Source: an uncultured Chlamydiae bacterium | Lineage (GTDB): Bacteria; Chlamydiota; Chlamydiia; Chlamydiales; SM23-39 | Reading direction: 5' to 3' | Length of the DNA: 10,269 bases | Assembly (NCBI GenBank): GCA_903864395.1 | Contig: CAIPFQ010000248.1 | Span: 1 to 10,269, forward strand | Part shown: positions 1-6,983 of the stretch, piece after piece | How the letters are laid out: each line of letters starts with the position of its first letter | Position numbering within the stretch: the stretch's first letter is position 1 | Position numbers and translations under genes: made by a program | Notes under the pieces: model-generated | Told to the model about the DNA's origin: nothing | Databases searched by the model: none | What the model saw: only the letters and a program-made list of their open reading frames with translations

Positions 1-162
1 ATAGGCTTGCACAGTGGGCAAAGCATAGAAGATGGGCAAAAATGGGCTTACAAAACCAGGCGGTTTAGGCGACCCATTGCACGAAATTAAACCAATAGCC
101 TCGCTTTGATTCTGAAAAAAATCCTTGCAACTCTCTGGCTCATTTCGTACACAGAGACTGAG
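1..162. other. Upstream region of the efflux operon, no gene supported
   Basis: No coding region is convincing here. Short open stretches exist on both strands, including a frame on the minus strand that stays open over roughly 1-114, but none has a recognisable product. An imperfect inverted repeat spans 43-76 (arms TGGG and CCCA, inner perfect stem AAACC/GGTTT at 53-57 and 62-66). I see no confident promoter. The operon promoter may be here or upstream of the window. Confidence 0.4.
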
Positions 163-1587
163 ATGAAAAAATACATATATCCTTTGACTGCGCTCTTAGG
201 CAGCTGCGCCCATCAGGCCTCCGATCCCTATTCCTTCGCGCCCTGCAATCCCTACTCGACCTGGTCGCCCCAGCGAGGCAGTCAACTCGTCTCTTCCCAG
301 TTTTGCCAAACGATCCTCCCCTCGACGTTTCAATCCGAAGAGTTGAGCGTCGCGGAGCTTATTGACATCGCTTTGCAAAATAATCCTTTAACAAAACAGA
401 CCTGGGGGCAGGCGAGAGCCGCCGCGGCGCAGTATGGGCAGTCGCTGAGTGCTTTTTTTCCAACCATCGCCTTTAACGGCAGCTATGCGCGTGCGAAAGG
501 CACGTTCATCCAAGAGGGACCTCCTACCGATTTTTTCACCACGCAAGCGGGCCCCGATCTCACATTGACCTACACCCTTTTTGATTTTGGACAAAGAACG
601 TCAGCCGCAACAGCGGCGAGAGAAGCTCTTTTCTTCGCCGACTTAAACCACAATCAAGAAATTCAAACCGTTATTCAAACGGTCATGGACGATACCTATA
701 ATTATCTCTACCAGCTCGCTCTTTTGCACTCCGACGGAGCGAATTTAGAAAACGCCCAAATCTCTCTTGACGCAGCGAATGTCCGTTTTTCCTTGGGACT
801 CGCGGCTCTCGGCGATGTAGCGCAGGCGCGCACACAATATTTGCAAAATAAAATCAGACTCACAACGCAAAAACAAAATGTTGAAAACGCGTTTGCCACG
901 CTGGCCGTGGATCTTGGTCTTCCGGCTAATGTTCGCTTCAAAGTACAGCCTTTGCCAGAACAAATTTCCGAGGGTCCCCTCCTGGAAAGCATCGATCAGC
1001 TCGTCGCAAGAGCGCAAATTCAAAGACAAGATTTTTTAGCCTCTCAGGCGAATGTAAAATCCAAAGAAGCCCTCGTACTCAATGCAAAAAGAGCCGTCTA
1101 TCCCGTATTAAACACTTCCCTCGACATCGGACACTATTGGTTCGATGGCGGCCAGCAAGAAAAAGACATCCATTGGTCAGCGATCTTTAATCTCACATTC
1201 CCCTTTTTCCAAGGGTTTTATTATAAAAACGCTGTGCGCGCCGCAGAGTCCAACCTGTCTGTCTCTCAGGCACAAATGCTCCAAACAGAGCTCCAAATCA
1301 TTCAAAATGTAACGACGTCCCATATGGGCGTGAAAACCGCAGCGCAAAATCTCGCCGACTCAGAAGAATATCTAAACGCTGCGCAAATAGAATTCGACAT
1401 TGCGATCGCAAGCTATCGAGCTGGCACCCGCACCATTCTCGATTGTATGTCTGCCCAAAGCTCTTTAGCCGACGCACGGACAAAAAAAGCGGGCTCTCAA
1501 AAAGATTGGTTTATTTCTCTCGCCTCGATTGCCTATGCGGCAGGCTCCCTTTGCGCTGTCCCTAACAAGGAACATAGATGCGATTAA
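163..1587 (+). CDS. TolC/OprM-like outer-membrane efflux lipoprotein (outer-membrane factor)
   Basis: This protein would form the outer-membrane channel of the tripartite RND pump encoded with the two following genes. The ATG at 163 is preferred over a TTG at 106 in the same frame because it opens a short lipoprotein signal: MKK, then hydrophobic residues, then lipobox LGSC with the acylated Cys at residue 15, as in NodT/OprM-type factors. The resulting protein is 474 aa, close to the usual 450-480 aa. Two outer-membrane efflux repeats are visible. The first begins after the text SVAELIDIALQNNP and contains FSLGLAALGDVAQART (about residues 208-223). The second contains ASYRAGTRTILDCMSAQSSL near the C-terminus. 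This duplicated alpha-barrel/beta-barrel pattern is typical of the family. The stop overlaps the next gene by 10 bp. The ribosome binding site is weak (agagactgag before the ATG). The substrate cannot be told from sequence. Confidence 0.9.
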   Translation: MKKYIYPLTALLGSCAHQASDPYSFAPCNPYSTWSPQRGSQLVSSQFCQTILPSTFQSEELSVAELIDIALQNNPLTKQTWGQARAAAAQYGQSLSAFFPTIAFNGSYARAKGTFIQEGPPTDFFTTQAGPDLTLTYTLFDFGQRTSAATAAREALFFADLNHNQEIQTVIQTVMDDTYNYLYQLALLHSDGANLENAQISLDAANVRFSLGLAALGDVAQARTQYLQNKIRLTTQKQNVENAFATLAVDLGLPANVRFKVQPLPEQISEGPLLESIDQLVARAQIQRQDFLASQANVKSKEALVLNAKRAVYPVLNTSLDIGHYWFDGGQQEKDIHWSAIFNLTFPFFQGFYYKNAVRAAESNLSVSQAQMLQTELQIIQNVTTSHMGVKTAAQNLADSEEYLNAAQIEFDIAIASYRAGTRTILDCMSAQSSLADARTKKAGSQKDWFISLASIAYAAGSLCAVPNKEHRCD

Positions 1588-2660
1588 CAATTGTATTTTT
1601 TCTTCTTCTCACCTGCGGATGCAGTGAAAAAGCACCACAGAAAGAGATTTTTGCCTATCCTGTTAAAATCGGAGAGGCAAGCCTCAAAACAGTGCCCATT
1701 TTCATCGAGACGCTCGGTCATATCGAATCGATCAATAGCGTCGATATCCGCTCGCGCATCGAGGGGAACTTAACTGGGGTTTTTTTCACCCAGGGACAAG
1801 AGATCAAGCAAGGCTGTCTTCTTTTCACCATCGACTCAAAGCCCTATGAAGCGACGCTCCGACAAGCGCAAGGGATTTTAGAAGAAAATCGAGCCAACTT
1901 GGCTCTTGCCCAAGAAAAAGTGAAACGCTATCGAATTTTAGCGCAAGATGACTACTATTCACAAATCGATTACGAAACGCTGCAAACTAATTTTGCCGCC
2001 ACCACCGCGATTGTCGAGCAAAATACAGCCGCAGTAGATAGAGCGAAAATTAATCTCGACTATTGCTGGATCTACGCCCCCATCGACGGAATGCTCGGCA
2101 TCCTCAATGTCGATTACGGCAACCTAGTCGCCGCCCCCGACGGCACTTCCGATCCCCTCGTCAAACTCAATCAAATGGCGCCTATTTATGCGACGTTTTC
2201 TATTCCAGAATACCAGCTGCCTAAAATTCAAAAAGTCTATAAAAAACAAACACTCAAAGTGCTGGCAGCCTACGACACTTTTGATCAAGAAAGTTTTGCT
2301 GGCTCTCTATTCATGCTCGACAACTCCGTCGATCCGAATACAGGGATGATTAAGCTACGAGCTATTTTTGACAATACAGACCGCTCCCTTTGGCCCGGGC
2401 AATTTGTCCGCGTGCGTCTCATCTTGGAATCCATCAAAGACGCTGTCAGCATCCCCTTTAGCGCTGTCCAGATGACCTTGACAGACCCTATTGTCTTTGT
2501 CGTTCGTCCTGATTCAACAGTAGAGCAGCGCACTGTCTCGCTAGGGCAAAGAGACGGAGATCACTGCTTAGTTCTCAGCGGCGTCAAGGCGGGAGAAAAA
2601 GTGGTCGTAGAAGGGCAAATGAATCTTTTCTCCGGAGCCAAAGTCCATGAACCTCTCTGA
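1578..2660 (+). CDS. RND efflux periplasmic adaptor (membrane fusion protein), MdtA/AcrA family
   Basis: This is the periplasmic adaptor that bridges the inner-membrane pump and the outer-membrane factor. The 360-aa protein starts with a lipoprotein-like signal (FFLLLTCGC, probable lipidated Cys15; the lipobox is imperfect). The family layout is complete: first half of the lipoyl domain around residues 50-88 (GHIESINSVDIRSRIEG), coiled-coil hairpin about 90-160, second lipoyl half with YAPIDGMLG at 166-174, beta-barrel about 200-285 with VDPNTGMIKLRA and LWPGQFVRV, then a membrane-proximal domain to the end. A good Shine-Dalgarno AAGG at 1567-1570 lies 7 bases before the ATG. It overlaps the upstream gene by 10 bp and the pump gene by 14 bp, so co-translation is likely. 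The closest well-known relatives by text are MdtA-type adaptors; substrate specificity is unknown. Confidence 0.92.
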   Translation: MRLTIVFFLLLTCGCSEKAPQKEIFAYPVKIGEASLKTVPIFIETLGHIESINSVDIRSRIEGNLTGVFFTQGQEIKQGCLLFTIDSKPYEATLRQAQGILEENRANLALAQEKVKRYRILAQDDYYSQIDYETLQTNFAATTAIVEQNTAAVDRAKINLDYCWIYAPIDGMLGILNVDYGNLVAAPDGTSDPLVKLNQMAPIYATFSIPEYQLPKIQKVYKKQTLKVLAAYDTFDQESFAGSLFMLDNSVDPNTGMIKLRAIFDNTDRSLWPGQFVRVRLILESIKDAVSIPFSAVQMTLTDPIVFVVRPDSTVEQRTVSLGQRDGDHCLVLSGVKAGEKVVVEGQMNLFSGAKVHEPL

Positions 2661-5600
2661 GATGTTTATTCGCCGCCCCGTGATGACGATCCTCGTCATG
2701 ATCTCCATCCTTTTTTTTGGCACTTTGAGCTATCTTTGGCTGCCCGTGAGCGATTTGCCGAATGTCGATCTGCCGACAATCCAAGTATCGGTGAGCTATC
2801 CTGGCGCCTCCCCAGAAACGATGGCCAACTCAGTGGCCACACCCCTGGAACAGCAATTTATGACCATGGAAGGGATTAAAACGGTCTTTTCATCTAGCAA
2901 CACAGGATCGACCGCAGTGGTTCTCACCTTTACCCTGGAGCGCGATATAGACGCTGCCTCCACCGATGTACAAGCCGCGATCAGCCGAGCCCAGCCTAAT
3001 TTGCCCTCAGACCTCCCGAACCAGCCGACCTACGCAAAGGTAAACCCAGCGGCCACGCCGATCCTTTATTACGTTCTCTCTTCACCCAATATGACGCTTG
3101 GCGATCTCTATGACTATGGCAATACGATTCTCGGACAACGCCTCTCAATGGCGGAAGGAGTCGCACAAGTTTTAACCTATGGCTCTCCCTACGCAGTGCG
3201 CATTCAAATCGATCCAGAGAAATTGGCGGCAAAACAGATTGGGCTCGATGAGCTCACAGGGCGCATTCAAAGAGCGAACGTCGATCTGCCTTTAGGGACT
3301 TTATTCGGAGAAAAAACGGATTTTACCCTCGACGCCGATGGCCAGCTCATGAGAGCTGAAAAATACAATGAAATTATTATTAAAAATGATAACGGAAGCC
3401 TCGTTAAAATTAAAGATGTGGGTCAAGCGCTCGACAGCACACAAAACGACAAGTTTTCTCATCGCTATCGAACAAAAGAACACAATAAGGTGTGTATTGT
3501 GCTTGCGATTCAAAAGCTGCCAGGAACAAATACCGTCCGCGTCATTCAAGAGGTCAAAAAGATCATTGAAGATCTTCATTCACAGCTTCCGCAAAGTCTT
3601 CTCATTGAGTCTATTTACGATCAATCCGATGCGATTAATGAGGAGGTGCGCGATGTAAAATTCACTCTTCTTATCGCGTTTTTACTCGTCGTTGCGATCA
3701 TTTACGGCTCTTTAGGCAAGGCGATCAATACAATCATTCCCGTCCTCTCTCTTCCAATATCGATTTGCGGCACTTTTATCGTCATGTATTTATGCGGCTT
3801 TAGTGTCGATATTCTTTCTTTGCTTGCCATTACTCTCTCTATTGGTTTTTTGGTCGACGATGCGATCGTCGTATTGGAAAACAATGTGCGCCATGCGCAG
3901 CTTGGAAAAAATCCGATGGATGCTGCGATCGATAGCGCAAAAGAGATCAGTACGACGGTGTTGAGCATGACGCTCGCTTTGAGCGCGGCGTTTATTCCGA
4001 TGCTTTTTATGGGGGGCATCATGGGGCGGCTCTTTCGCGAGTGCGCCGTCACGATCATTGTCGCAGTTCTTTTTTCAGGGTTTATCTCTCTTTCTCTAAC
4101 GCCTATGGTATGCAGTCGACTCATCCGAGAACCCAAAAACCGCCATTTGTCAAAAATGGAAAAATTCTCTAACTGGGTGAATGAAAAACTAAAAAACATC
4201 TATGCGCCTTGCCTGCATTGGGCGATGAAACATCGACTCATCATGCTCACAGCTGGCCTCATGAGCCTCGTTTTTTCAATTTTTCTTTTTCGAACCCTTC
4301 CTCAGGATCTTTTGCCACCCGACGATGTGGGCTTTGTCGAAGGCTATACACAAGCGCGCGATGGAACCTCTCCTTTTCTCATGGAAATGTATCATCAAAA
4401 TCTTTTGACTGCGGGCATTGAAGATCCAAATGTGGCATCGATCTTATCCATCAACTCTTACACGAATACGAATCAGGGGATTTTGTTTTTCAAACTCAAG
4501 CCGTTTAAAGAAAGGCTTCCCATGAATCAGGCCCTTGACGCTCTTTCGAAAAAGTATAGTCAGTTTCCAGGGGTTAATGTCTATTTGTCCCCTTTGCCTT
4601 TGATCAATTTAACTGTAGGCACAACATCGCAAGCGCTCTATCAATACTCGCTCACAAGCGTCGATCAAAAGACGCTTTTTGATTATTCTCATAAGCTGAC
4701 GCAGCGAATGCGAAAAAATAGCGCTTTTAGTCAGGTGTCGAGCGATCTTTTGGCAAGTCAGCCACAGTGGTTATTTCATATTTTGCGAGATAAAGCGGCA
4801 AACTACAACGTATCGGTCGAGGCGATTGAAAACTATCTTGGGTGGGCGTACTCGGATAATAAAATTTCTCTCATCAATGGCGAGATCAACCAATACGATG
4901 TCATCGTCGAAACGCTGCCACGCTTTTATAGAGATCCCAATGCTCTTTCCCAGCTCTATATCCGCTCCTCTTCAAACGCACTCGTGCCTCTTGCAGAAGT
5001 TGTAGAGACAAAGCAGACGGCGGGGCTTTTGACGGTCAATCACATGAACGGGCTTCCGACGGTTAATATTTCTTTTAATCCCCCAAGCGATATGCCTCTT
5101 GGGGAAACGCTGCAACAGATCAAGCAAATGACGAAAAATGATTGTCCGCCTCAGATTCACGGGCAGATCATAGGCACTGCGGAGGTGTATGCAGAGTCGT
5201 TTCGAAGTCTTAATTTTTTGATGGTTCTTGCCTTTTTTATTATTTATGTCGTGCTGGGAATCTTATATGAGAGCTTTATCCACCCCATCACAGTGATGAG
5301 CGCTTTGCCCCCTGCGATGCTAGGGGGGCTTTTTTCTCTCTATCTTTTTAACCAAACGCTATCGATCTATTCATTTATCGGACTTATTTTACTGATTGGC
5401 ATTGTATTAAAAAACGGGATCATGATGATCGATTTCGCGAACTCTGCTGTCAAAGAGGAAAAAAAATCGGCCTACGATGCAATCATAGAGGCGTGCCTCA
5501 TCCGATTCCGGCCGATTTTGATGACGACAGTGTCTGCACTCATGGGCGCAGTCCCCATAGCATTTGGCCTTGGAGGCGCTATGGCGCAAAACAGAATCTC

Positions 5601-5685
5601 TCTAGGGATTTGCATCGTGGGGGGGGCTCGTGCTCTCACAAATCCTCACTCTTCTGCTCACCCCGGTACTCTATTTCTATTTTGA
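2647..5685 (+). CDS. RND multidrug efflux permease (HAE1, MdtB/MdtC-like), frameshifted near the 3' end
   Basis: This is the proton-driven inner-membrane pump of the tripartite system. The N-terminus (MNLSEMFIRRPVMTILVM, then PVSDLPNVDLPTIQVS and YPGASPETMANSVATPLEQQ) is characteristic of the MdtB/MdtC branch. Transmembrane helix 1 is about residues 10-31, helices 2-6 start near 339, helix 7 is near 531, and helices 8-12 start near 856. The proton relay is intact: D404 and D405 in GFLVDDAIVVLENN and K922 in GIVLKNGIMMIDFAN. The reading frame shifts after Gly993, in a run of eight G at 5619-5626. It then encodes 19 foreign residues to a TGA ending at 5685, giving 1012 aa. Removing one G restores a standard RND C-terminus ending at 5728 (1026 aa). 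The start overlaps the adaptor gene by 14 bp, with GGAG at 2634-2637 as ribosome binding site. Without helix 12 the pump is probably impaired, unless the shift is an error or reversible. Confidence 0.93.
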   Translation: MNLSEMFIRRPVMTILVMISILFFGTLSYLWLPVSDLPNVDLPTIQVSVSYPGASPETMANSVATPLEQQFMTMEGIKTVFSSSNTGSTAVVLTFTLERDIDAASTDVQAAISRAQPNLPSDLPNQPTYAKVNPAATPILYYVLSSPNMTLGDLYDYGNTILGQRLSMAEGVAQVLTYGSPYAVRIQIDPEKLAAKQIGLDELTGRIQRANVDLPLGTLFGEKTDFTLDADGQLMRAEKYNEIIIKNDNGSLVKIKDVGQALDSTQNDKFSHRYRTKEHNKVCIVLAIQKLPGTNTVRVIQEVKKIIEDLHSQLPQSLLIESIYDQSDAINEEVRDVKFTLLIAFLLVVAIIYGSLGKAINTIIPVLSLPISICGTFIVMYLCGFSVDILSLLAITLSIGFLVDDAIVVLENNVRHAQLGKNPMDAAIDSAKEISTTVLSMTLALSAAFIPMLFMGGIMGRLFRECAVTIIVAVLFSGFISLSLTPMVCSRLIREPKNRHLSKMEKFSNWVNEKLKNIYAPCLHWAMKHRLIMLTAGLMSLVFSIFLFRTLPQDLLPPDDVGFVEGYTQARDGTSPFLMEMYHQNLLTAGIEDPNVASILSINSYTNTNQGILFFKLKPFKERLPMNQALDALSKKYSQFPGVNVYLSPLPLINLTVGTTSQALYQYSLTSVDQKTLFDYSHKLTQRMRKNSAFSQVSSDLLASQPQWLFHILRDKAANYNVSVEAIENYLGWAYSDNKISLINGEINQYDVIVETLPRFYRDPNALSQLYIRSSSNALVPLAEVVETKQTAGLLTVNHMNGLPTVNISFNPPSDMPLGETLQQIKQMTKNDCPPQIHGQIIGTAEVYAESFRSLNFLMVLAFFIIYVVLGILYESFIHPITVMSALPPAMLGGLFSLYLFNQTLSIYSFIGLILLIGIVLKNGIMMIDFANSAVKEEKKSAYDAIIEACLIRFRPILMTTVSALMGAVPIAFGLGGAMAQNRISLGICIVGGARALTNPHSSAHPGTLFLF
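5619..5626 (+). other. Eight-base G homopolymer at the frameshift site (possible slippage tract)
   Basis: Eight consecutive G follow gt at 5617-5618. Seven G give gtg ggg ggg ctc and keep the RND pump in frame; eight G shift it. It is the longest G run found in the window (other runs are six). Runs of G are prone to polymerase slippage and to sequencing errors. In the Chlamydiaceae, poly-G tracts are known to vary in some pmp genes. The sequence itself cannot tell which explanation holds. Confidence 0.8.
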
Positions 5686-5728
5686 GACGCTCCAAGAGCG
5701 CTTACGCGCCTCTAGCAAAAGGGGTTAA
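5627..5728 (+). pseudogene. Out-of-frame 3' end of the RND permease gene (missing helix 12 and cytoplasmic tail)
   Basis: In the frame starting with ctc at 5627 the sequence reads 33 residues that include LTLLLTPVLYFYFE, followed by a charged tail ETLQERLRASSKRG and a TAA at 5726-5728. Members of the RND family end in this way, with the twelfth membrane helix carrying the LTPVLY signature followed by a short polar tail. It joins directly onto VGG, the last in-frame residues of the pump, so it is the real end of that gene, separated by one extra base in the G run. It has no start codon or ribosome binding site and would not be made alone. Confidence 0.88.
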
Positions 5729-5746
5729 ACGATTTTATTTCATCAA

Positions 5747-5767
5747 CAAACTAAATAATATAGTTTG
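5747..5767. repeat. Perfect 7-bp inverted repeat with a 7-base AT spacer
   Basis: The arms CAAACTA (5747-5753) and TAGTTTG (5761-5767) flank AATAATA. The element lies between the end of the efflux operon and the next gene, and its right arm overlaps the proposed -35 box. It is too AT-rich for a typical intrinsic terminator and no long T run follows directly, so an operator-like site is as plausible. No regulator gene is in the window. Confidence 0.4.
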
Positions 5768-5792
5768 ATTTTAATCTGGAATGTACTAAAAT
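5765..5792 (+). promoter_or_regulatory. Possible sigma-70-like promoter for the four-gene downstream unit
   Basis: A -35-like TTGATT (5765-5770, 4 of 6 consensus matches) and a -10-like TAAAAT (5787-5792, 5 of 6 matches) are spaced by 16 bases. They sit just upstream of the first gene of the unit. The region is AT-rich, so chance matches are common. The call relies on position, at the only sizeable gap between plus-strand genes in the window. Confidence 0.4.
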
Positions 5793-5798
5793 AAAAAC

Positions 5799-5805
5799 AA
5801 GGAGA
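5799..5805 (+). promoter_or_regulatory. Strong Shine-Dalgarno site
   Basis: AAGGAGA lies 9 bases before the ATG at 5815 and closely matches the anti-Shine-Dalgarno complement. It is the best ribosome binding site in the window and supports the small downstream reading frame as a real gene. Confidence 0.75.
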
Positions 5806-5814
5806 AACAATCCT

Positions 5815-6126
5815 ATGAAAGAGATTCCCCATTATATTAAGAAACTAAACCGCAAGGTAGTTCGCTCTATTCTTCGAGAAGAGGCGAACGAACAAACACA
5901 AGCGCAGCCCTACGTAATCCCTTCCCCCCCTCCAAAGCGCTCCCAGTTTGAGATAAAAAAGTTAGCTAAACAGAAGATCAAAGCACAGACGCTAAGCCAG
6001 ATGCCAGTGCACGATTCTGAAGAAGAAAGGAACAGAAAAAGGAAGCATCGCGTCCCTATTTTTGATCGCAATAATGCGCTTCCGCGCATAGCAAAACCCA
6101 CCAAGAAAAAAACACCGAGAATTTAG
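5815..6126 (+). CDS. Small, strongly basic hypothetical protein
   Basis: I do not recognise this 103-aa protein. It has 16 Lys and 11 Arg against 8 Glu and 2 Asp, so a net charge near +17. There is no membrane helix or signal peptide and no cysteine. Three parts are visible: a basic N-terminal segment (HYIKKLNRKVVRSILREEA), a proline-rich linker (IPSPPPKR, residues 35-42), and a C-terminal half with basic clusters (EERNRKRKHR, residues 70-79, and PTKKKTPRI at the end). Low complexity and charge are compatible with nucleic-acid or ribosome binding, but that is a guess. A strong ribosome binding site precedes it. It leads the unit and its TAG is only 2 bp before the metallophosphoesterase start, which supports real translation. 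A seven-C run at 5924-5930 lies inside the coding frame and causes no shift here. Confidence 0.75.
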   Translation: MKEIPHYIKKLNRKVVRSILREEANEQTQAQPYVIPSPPPKRSQFEIKKLAKQKIKAQTLSQMPVHDSEEERNRKRKHRVPIFDRNNALPRIAKPTKKKTPRI

Positions 6127-6128
6127 TT

Positions 6129-6983
6129 TTGCGCATTGTACAAATCTCTGATCTTCATTTTACTCATCTCACCTGGAATCCGCTTCGACTCCTCTCGAAG
6201 CGGCTTTTAGGTCACCTCAACTGGTTTTTTTCGAGAAAAACAAATTTTTCCTATGAGCCTCTCAAAGAGCTTCCTTCGCTCTTTCAAGAACTCAATGTCG
6301 ATCTTATTCTCTGGGGTGGCGATTTTACGACAACGGCACTTTTCAAAGAATATGAAGAAGCCTCTCGCTTTATCCAGCAATTTCCACAAAAAGCCATCGC
6401 CATCCCAGGCAATCACGACCATTACACCTATCGAAGTTTTCGAGAAAAACATTTTTATCAGTTTTTTTCCAATCCTCAAACCTCCCCATTCACCCTCAAA
6501 GAACACAGCCTTGAAATCCACCCAATCGCCCCCCACTGGCATCTTATTGCCCTCGACACGGCGCGCCCCACCCCGCCCACCTCGTCGCGTGGTCTTTTTA
6601 GCGAAACTCTTGAAGAGAAACTCAAGCATGCTCTAGAACAAATTCCAAAAGAAAACTTTGTGATCCTTTTCAATCACTATCCTTTTTTTGAACAAGAACA
6701 CTCTAGCCGTAACTTAGACCGAAAAGAAGCCCTGCGAAAAATTCTCGAAGAGACTCCACAAATTCGCCTCTATCTCCATGGACATACGCACCGCCACGCC
6801 GTCGCCGACCTTAGACCCAATCAACTCCCCATCCTTCTCGATAGCGGCTGTCCTGTCCAAAAACAAAAAGCGACCTGGAATTTAATTGACCTTTTGCCCG
6901 ATACTTGTGAGGTAAGTGCCTATCATTGGGAAGATAGCTGGTGCCCTTTTAGGAAAGAAAAATTTTTATGGCAGAGATCGTAG
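6129..6983 (+). CDS. Calcineurin-like metallophosphoesterase
   Basis: This is a two-metal phosphoesterase with all the signature blocks of the superfamily in order: SDLHF with D8 and H10, GGDF with D65, GNHDHY with N95, H96 and D97, NHYPFF with H183, and LHGHTHRH with H217 and H219. The length of 284 aa is usual for Icc/CpdA or YaeI-like enzymes. No signal peptide or membrane helix precedes the first motif, so it is probably cytoplasmic or peripheral. The start must be TTG at 6129: the first catalytic motif lies seven residues in, no ATG exists in this frame between the upstream stop at 6072-6074 and the motif, and a weak GAG ribosome binding site is at 6117-6119. The substrate is unknown. 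Chlamydial LpxG (a lipid A pathway hydrolase) is in the same superfamily, but I cannot assign that role. The 3' end overlaps the next gene by 16 bp. Confidence 0.9.
   Translation: MRIVQISDLHFTHLTWNPLRLLSKRLLGHLNWFFSRKTNFSYEPLKELPSLFQELNVDLILWGGDFTTTALFKEYEEASRFIQQFPQKAIAIPGNHDHYTYRSFREKHFYQFFSNPQTSPFTLKEHSLEIHPIAPHWHLIALDTARPTPPTSSRGLFSETLEEKLKHALEQIPKENFVILFNHYPFFEQEHSSRNLDRKEALRKILEETPQIRLYLHGHTHRHAVADLRPNQLPILLDSGCPVQKQKATWNLIDLLPDTCEVSAYHWEDSWCPFRKEKFLWQRS

Noticed and set aside
106..162. TTG start giving a 493-aa outer-membrane factor
   Set aside because: It adds 19 residues before a clear lipoprotein signal and has no ribosome binding site; ATG 163 places the lipobox Cys at residue 15.
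2711..2718. Run of eight T near the start of the pump gene as another slippage site
   Set aside because: The frame is intact across it and it encodes normal helix 1 residues; nothing suggests length variation.
3702..4199. 165-aa open frame on the minus strand inside the RND pump gene
   Set aside because: It is antisense to strongly conserved pump helices containing the proton-relay aspartates and has no recognisable domain.
5690..5715. GC-rich hairpin (AGAGCGC/GCGCCTCT) as a terminator of the efflux operon
   Set aside because: It has a bulge, lies inside the restored coding tail, and is followed by A and G rather than a T run.
5493..5768. 91-aa plus-strand frame across the end of the pump gene
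   Set aside because: It is the third frame; neither the upstream in-frame pump nor the restored C-terminus uses it, and its residues resemble no family.
6207..6636. Open frames on both strands inside the metallophosphoesterase gene (140 and 127 aa)
   Set aside because: They are out of frame with a gene that carries all its catalytic motifs and show low-complexity composition.
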